Shown one piece after another: positions 8,134-11,698 of a stretch of 11,698 bases of DNA. Under the pieces are notes generated by a model, which saw nothing but the letters and a program-made list of their open reading frames with translations, was not told the DNA's origin and searched no databases. Made by a program: the position numbers and the translations under genes. Each line of letters starts with the position of its first letter. Positions within the stretch are counted from its first letter, which is position 1. The DNA comes from Ochromonadaceae sp. CCMP2298 (taxonomy: Eukaryota > Sar > Synurophyceae > Ochromonadales > Ochromonadaceae), in NCBI GenBank assembly GCA_026770595.1, contig MU634515.1, positions 1-11,698 of the forward strand, given 5' to 3'.

Positions 8134-9237
8134 ATGAGCGCTGATCGGCCGGTGCTGCGGCACTTCTCCGGCCAGCTGCTGCGCGCAGTGGGCATCCCAG
8201 ACAAGACCACCGCCGTGGTCAAGAAGCAGCGCTGGAGAGTAGGGGTAAGGCTTCGCAGTGCTTCTGATCAGTTAGCGCGCAGTCGCACATCCAGTCCCCA
8301 GCACCTGACCCTCAAGCACGCCATCAAACCACCACAACCTCCACCTCTCTCTTCTCTTTTCTCTCTTCTCTCAGGCGACTGCAGTGGCCTACTTCTGGCG
8401 CTTTTACTCGGTGTACTCGCTGCTAGACCACGATCCGAGACTGATCATGTAAGCCTTATAGCTCCAGTGATCCCTAGCTCCAGCACCACCCCCACTCCCC
8501 CCTCTGCCCCTGCTGTGCACTCCCATATTGGTCTCCTCATGCGATCCTCTCTCTATCTCGAACTCCTGCTGCGTTATCGTTGCCTGACTCTTTCCCCCTG
8601 CTTCTATCATTCTACCTGCAGGCTGGTGAGTCTCTTCCTCGCAGGCAAGACAGAAGAGAGCTTCGTGAACCTCGCAGACCTGCAAAAGATCTACTCCGGA
8701 TTCTCGGAGAGCCGCCTACTGGGTGCGGAGATACTGCTACTGGAGGCGCTGCAGTTCGAATTGAAGGTCTTCCACCCACAGAACCTAGTACACGCTGTGG
8801 CCGCTGAGATCAAGCGCATGGCACCCGCACCCTCTGGGGATGTAGGTCAGGTGGAGGCGGAGGCTGACAGGGCACGCTGGGCAGAGGCCGTCAACGCATG
8901 GGACAGCAGGGCGAGTGCGGCGCTGCTGCAGTTGCAAGAGGCGGGGGGGGGGGTCGGGGCAGATGAGGGGGGGGCGCCGCTCTGCCCGCGCTCTGTGGCT
9001 GCGGGGGCGTTGCGGCTGACAGAGCCCCAGGGCGAGGGGCACGCAGCATTACGCGAAGCGCTCACTATCGTGCTGCAAAAGAGGCTAGGGGCAGAGGTGG
9101 CGGCTGCGGACTGCTCTGTACTGGAGCGTGTAAGGGCGCTTTTGGCGGAGGCACAGACACCCCCAGACGTGGAGGCGCTGACTGCGCGTATGCGTGAGGT
9201 CAAGGCGCAGAATAGGTGGGAGAAGTCCAAGAAGTAA
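8134..9237 (+). CDS. Cyclin, most like cyclin H (CDK7-activating)
   Basis: Three exons, 8134-8244, 8375-8448 and 8622-9237, encode 266 aa (introns 130 bp phase 0 and 173 bp phase 2). The two introns together are 303 bp and stop-free in one frame, so a continuous unspliced reading of about 370 aa exists, but it translates exon 2 in the wrong frame. Splicing restores VGATAVAYFWRFYSVYSLLDHDPRLIMLVSLFLAGKTEE, a clear cyclin box (about 10-112), with the usual CDK-contact Lys (K71 in LAGKTEE) and Glu (E103 in LLEALQF). FELKVFHP and the C-terminal PPDVEALTARMREVK tail favour cyclin H, partner of CDK7 in the TFIIH CAK complex, over cyclin C. The N-terminal helix region of cyclin H is short or missing, and about nine extra residues (23-33) precede the box, so a further 5' exon is possible. 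A poorly conserved insert (about 130-190) has poly-Gly codons. Confidence 0.8.
   Translation: MSADRPVLRHFSGQLLRAVGIPDKTTAVVKKQRWRVGVRLRSASDQLARSRTSSPQHLTLKHAIKPPQPPPLSSLFSLLSGDCSGLLLALLLGVLAARPRSETDHVSLIAPVIPSSSTTPTPPSAPAVHSHIGLLMRSSLYLELLLRYRCLTLSPCFYHSTCRLVSLFLAGKTEESFVNLADLQKIYSGFSESRLLGAEILLLEALQFELKVFHPQNLVHAVAAEIKRMAPAPSGDVGQVEAEADRARWAEAVNAWDSRASAALLQLQEAGGGVGADEGGAPLCPRSVAAGALRLTEPQGEGHAALREALTIVLQKRLGAEVAAADCSVLERVRALLAEAQTPPDVEALTARMREVKAQNRWEKSKK
8943..8974 (+). repeat. G homopolymers in the cyclin coding exon
   Basis: Runs of 11 G (8943-8953) and 8 G (8967-8974) lie in the variable insert of the cyclin. The frame is open and family-like on both sides, so the two runs together keep phase as written. 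They are places where length errors are likely. Confidence 0.85.
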
Positions 9238-9280
9238 GCTTTTGGTTGTGGGTGCTTACAGTACACCATCAGTACAGTAC

Positions 9281-9413
9281 ACTATGTGGCTAGACCATAG
9301 ACATGTCGAAGAAAACGACCTGATGGACGCGAGGCATGTTCGGCTGAAGTGTGAATAGCCTCTAGTCCATCCGGTCATTTTTCTTCGACCTACCTATGGT
9401 CTAACTATGGGGC
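9281..9413. mobile_element. MITE-like foldback element with flanking 10-bp duplication
   Basis: The element body is 9291-9403 (113 bp). Its terminal inverted repeats, 9291-9328 and 9365-9403, match at about 33 of 38 positions; perfect blocks are TAGACCATAG, TCGAAGAAAA, GACC and GATGGAC. An inner GAGGC/GCCTC pair (9331-9335 and 9358-9362) extends the stem, leaving a 22-nt loop. The flanks ACTATGTGGC (9281-9290) and ACTATGGGGC (9404-9413) agree in 9 of 10 bases, as a target-site duplication would. No transposase is encoded. A 9-11-bp duplication with long terminal repeats is typical of Mutator-like elements. It could also be a 3' UTR hairpin of the neighbouring genes, and the right flank merges into a CTATGGGG array, so part of the flank match may come from that array. 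Confidence 0.6.
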
Positions 9414-9435
9414 TATGGGGCTATGAGGTATGGGG
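9405..9435. repeat. CTATGGGG tandem repeat
   Basis: Units CTATGGGG (9405-9412), CTATGGGG (9413-9420), CTATGAGG (9421-9428) and a TATGGGG unit (9429-9435) give about four copies with period 8. They lie just beyond the right end of the foldback element and 12 bp before the stop codon of the JmjC gene (minus strand), so in its 3' UTR. Confidence 0.75.
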
Positions 9436-9446
9436 CATGGAGTACG

Positions 9447-11283
9447 CTACGACTCAAGGAAATTGAACGCAAAGGGCAGAGACGCGGCGGGCGGAAGCAG
9501 CGCTCTGGGGCGCCGACTCAGGTCTTCCTCTGCGCGCGCCAGGGCCTCTGGCCGCCTCTCCCTCAACGCAGCCACGAGCCTGTCCAGCAGGGCAGTCCCC
9601 GCCGCAGAACGCCTCTCGTGGTCGTCCGCTGCGGCCATGGCGATAGCTGCGGGGGGTGGGTTGGGACCGGGATCCTGGCGTGGCCTCAGCCCCCTGTCTA
9701 TGCCTGAGACCTCTTCCGGAGACTCGCGCAGCAGTCGTATGGTGTTGTGCAGACCCGTGGGGGAGAGGAAGTGATGCGACACAGCGACCGTGAGAGGGGC
9801 CACATTGCGTACCATGTGCCACCAACCCCTAGGCACGAACATCACCTCCCCTGCTACTGTCTCTGCCTCCAGACACCCCGGTGTAGAGCATGCCTCCTCG
9901 TAGAACTGTCTCGCCCACTCCTCCAGTGAGATGGGCGTAACGTCCCCGTCTGCGGACTTCACAACACCGGGGGGTGTGGCGCTGGGGGGGAAGAATAGCC
10001 ATCGCTTTCTTCCGGTTAGGGTTAGGTTCCAAGCCGAGGTGCCATTGGGGTCTTGGTGCCAGGACTGCCCAGAGCGGGGGCCGCCGATGAGCAGCCACCT
10101 GGGGGTTGGGGGTTGGGGGTTGGGGGTTGGAAGTTAAGGGTTAGGTATATGGTGTGTAGGGGTGTAGGGTTGTAAAGTTGTAGAGTTTGTTTTAGCCATA
10201 CGTTGAGGGTAATGGATTAAGGGGTAAAATTAAGCGAAAAGCAGGGTTAAAGGGTATAGGGTAGAGGGATAGGCACCTGTAGTCTGGCCGGGGCCCGCTC
10301 CCCTCCAGCAGCGAGAACAGGTCGTCTGAGAACTGCGGGGGCACGTCATAGGCGCCCAGCAGCTCTGGTGCAGACCGGTTGAATGTGGGGTCGAACAGGT
10401 ATAGGGGCTGGTCATCTGTGTTGCTGCGGGCATAGTCGAAGTAGTCTCCAAGGCGGAAGTTGACCCCGCCCGCGTGAAAGACACGCTCCCCCAGCCCCCC
10501 CAGCAGCGCCCCCTCCTCCCACACCCCAGAGGCCACAGCTACCGCGCCTGCGCTTTCAATCACCACGGGTCGGCCGGCGCCCACCTCCCATGCGGCGGCG
10601 AACCCCTCTGCGTCGGGTGCCACCTCAGCTGCTGTCAGCCTCGCGCACAACGGGCCCGCAGGCTTCTTACCGAACGCGCTCGCCCCATAGGTGAGCTCGT
10701 GGGGCCGGTATAGGGTGTCCGAGAAGACAGACACGCCGCGAGTGTGTGCGCGCAGAGTGGGCGGAGACCCCCCACGGGCGCTTGTGGTCCTCATGGCAGC
10801 CAGACAGGATGCCTTCCAGGAGCCACAGAAGCCAGCGAAGGGCTCAGAGGGTGCGTCCGAGAACTCCTTGGAGGACTTGACTGCCCGCCGCAGACAGAGG
10901 GACTGCCACAGCTCCTCGCACGAGGCGTAGGCGCTCAGCGTGTCGGATGCGCAGCACAGCGCGGCCAGGGCTGCGGCCCCGCTGAAGCTGCAGACAGTAA
11001 GTAGCGTGGGGTCGTCAAGACGTGCCAGATTGCCCAGACCGGTGCTGCGCTTGGCATGCGCGGCGGCGGCTGCTTGGGGTGCTAGCAGCCACAGATTTCC
11101 CTCGGGCTGCACTCCGTGTGGGTGGGGCGGCATAGGAGTGTCTTCGGCCACTGCCTGTCTCTCTGGCAGGTGTCGAGCTGTTCGTGAACCTCTTACGAGC
11201 GAGCCGTGGGCTGCTCTGGACTTGAACCCACGATTGGCATGTTTGTCCTGAGGTCGCGACGGACCTGGGTCTTCCCGCAACAT
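9447..11283 (-). CDS. F-box and JmjC-domain dioxygenase
   Basis: Two exons, 11283-10277 and 10098-9447, encode 552 aa; the 178-bp intron is phase 2 and splits the Arg codon in PDY-R-WLLIG. Residues 84-160 form an F-box-like region (LARLDDPTLLTVCSF, then an LW-LC motif and GSWKASCLAA). The JmjC cupin spans about 210-450. Iron ligands H350 and D352 lie in SWHQDPNGT, the third ligand H430 in GWWHMVRN, and the 2-oxoglutarate Lys K367 in GRKRW, with the same 15-residue D-to-K spacing as JMJD6. The closest match by eye is the JMJD6/plant F-box-JmjC group: iron and 2OG hydroxylases or demethylases acting on protein side chains. The F-box may link it to an SCF ubiquitin ligase; substrate unknown. The start is uncertain: 11283 is the first in-frame ATG and has G at -3; the next is 11133 (502 aa), and residues 1-50 look unlike protein of any family. 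Confidence 0.85.
10014..10026 (+). repeat. Telomere-like GGTTAGGGTTAGG in JmjC exon 2
   Basis: Two TTAGGG-type units lie inside the coding exon. On the minus (coding) strand they read CCTAACCCTAACC and encode the LTLT of NLTLTGRKRW, right beside the 2-oxoglutarate-binding Lys. The protein motif around it is conserved in the family, so this may be chance codon choice rather than an inserted telomere repeat. Confidence 0.6.
10099..10145 (+). repeat. G5TT tandem repeat at the JmjC intron acceptor
   Basis: Four G5-TT units (10101-10128) fit a canonical G-quadruplex on the plus strand, followed by GTTAAGGGTTAGG (10133-10145). For the minus-strand gene this is the 3' end of the intron: a C5AA tract takes the place of the usual polypyrimidine tract and runs straight into the AG (10100-10099). 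CTAAC at 10144-10140 is a likely branch point 42 nt before the exon. Confidence 0.8.
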
Positions 11284-11399
11284 CTCTACTAGAGTTAACG
11301 CAGCGTGCACATTGGCGCTGCTTCGGTGCTGCGCTCAAGTAAGGTAACCGGAACAAGACCGAATGGATGTCTTCCACAACGCAGATTGTAGACTGTAGA

Positions 11400-11418
11400 C
11401 GTGTTTTGGCGAAACACG
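11400..11418. repeat. 7-bp stem-loop CGTGTTT/AAACACG
   Basis: CGTGTTT (11400-11406) and AAACACG (11412-11418) pair perfectly around the 5-nt loop TGGCG. It lies about 120 bp upstream of the JmjC start. Related sequence (TGTGTTTTAGCG) recurs about 30 bp to the right. Confidence 0.4.
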
Positions 11419-11579
11419 ATTTTCTCCTGTGTTTTAGCGCCTGCCATGAAAGTGGATGGTTTGGGCGAAAATCTGAATTCGGAGTGCAACAACAATTCGG
11501 AGGCATATAGAAGGTCTCGTACCGGTAACGTAAAGCCCGTTAGCTTTTATCCCGAAACTTTTGAAAATCGAACCCTTTT

Positions 11580-11660
11580 TTTGTGACAAAAAGTGCTTTA
11601 GTACGTACAATGTCACACATTTTGGCTTTCAAATGGGCTCTTTGTGACAGCAAAAAAGTG
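11580..11660. repeat. TTTGTGACA motifs in direct and inverted orientation
   Basis: TTTGTGACA followed by an A-run and GTG occurs at 11580-11595 and again at 11641-11660. Between them the reverse complement TGTCACA occurs at 11611-11617. Spacings are about 30 bp each. They may be protein-binding sites upstream of the JmjC gene or sub-terminal repeats of an element whose end is the palindrome at 11672. Confidence 0.5.
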
Positions 11661-11671
11661 AAAAAACACCC

Positions 11672-11698
11672 TTATTCTTTCCACGGTGGAAAGAATAA
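11672..11698. repeat. Perfect 27-bp palindrome at the window end
   Basis: TTATTCTTTCCAC (11672-11684) and GTGGAAAGAATAA (11686-11698) are exact reverse complements around a single G. The window stops at the last paired base. It could be a real dyad, the tip of a longer inverted repeat, or an assembly fold-back at a contig end. Confidence 0.85.

Larger units (their letters stand above)
11284..11698. promoter_or_regulatory. Upstream region of JmjC gene to the window edge
   Basis: No convincing gene was found. An in-frame stop (minus strand, 11337-11335) closes the JmjC frame upstream. The stretch is AT-richer than the genes and contains a TGTAGAC tandem pair (about 11386-11399), a 7-bp stem-loop (11400-11418), the palindrome GTACGTAC (11601-11608), repeated TTTGTGACA motifs (11580-11660) and the terminal palindrome (11672-11698). 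It should hold the JmjC promoter and 5' UTR. Confidence 0.5.

Noticed and set aside
8125-9237. Single-exon 370-aa protein starting at GTG 8125
   Set aside because: The middle translates introns; splicing restores a family-matching cyclin box in a different frame. GTG is not an expected start in a eukaryotic nuclear gene.
11195-11300. Possible tRNA gene on the minus strand, from the B-box match GGTTCAAGTCC
   Set aside because: The T-stem does not pair correctly (G:A clashes), no matching 7-bp acceptor arms were found, and the only anticodon-like hairpin (AGGTC/GACCT) has a 6-nt loop. The A-box match is poor. At most a decayed tRNA-like fragment.
1-11698. Prokaryotic or phage system, operon or CRISPR array
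   Set aside because: Spliced genes with GT-AG introns, eukaryotic domain families and absence of regularly spaced repeats rule this out.

Overview
The window is nuclear DNA from a eukaryote. It is GC-rich and gene-dense. Four of five genes are confidently placed, and those four are spliced by six GT-AG introns of 130-178 bp with CT-rich 3' ends. One gene encodes the carotenoid enzyme 15-cis-zeta-carotene isomerase with a signal peptide followed by an ADAF|AG motif. This resembles the ASAFAP-type bipartite plastid targeting of algae with secondary red plastids. The best guess is therefore a photosynthetic stramenopile, haptophyte or similar alga; the sequence alone does not allow a finer placement.

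Layout: 1-589, upstream DNA with a 12-bp-phased repeat and a weak candidate exon of a leftward gene. 590-1777 (+), a single-exon ankyrin-repeat protein. 1778-2172, a convergent 3' spacer with a strong GC hairpin. 2173-5979 (-), a three-exon, 1169-aa histone deacetylase that also carries a SHAQKYF-type MYB/SANT domain and ankyrin repeats. 5980-6626, the shared divergent promoter region. 6627-7860 (+), two-exon Z-ISO. 7861-8133, a spacer with a hairpin. 8134-9237 (+), a three-exon cyclin, most like cyclin H. 9238-9446, a convergent spacer holding a 113-bp MITE-like element. 9447-11283 (-), a two-exon F-box plus JmjC-domain dioxygenase. 11284-11698, upstream DNA with several dyads, ending exactly at the last base of a perfect 13-bp-arm palindrome.

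The genes do not form a metabolic cluster. Three of the five fit chromatin and transcription control (MYB-ankyrin-HDAC, cyclin H of the TFIIH kinase, F-box/JmjC hydroxylase), and the plastid carotenoid gene shares a promoter region with the deacetylase. No CRISPR, rRNA or convincing tRNA was found. The most notable items are the MYB-ankyrin-HDAC fusion, the MITE-like element with a near-perfect 10-bp flanking duplication, the telomere-like and G-quadruplex repeats in the JmjC gene, and the terminal palindrome.
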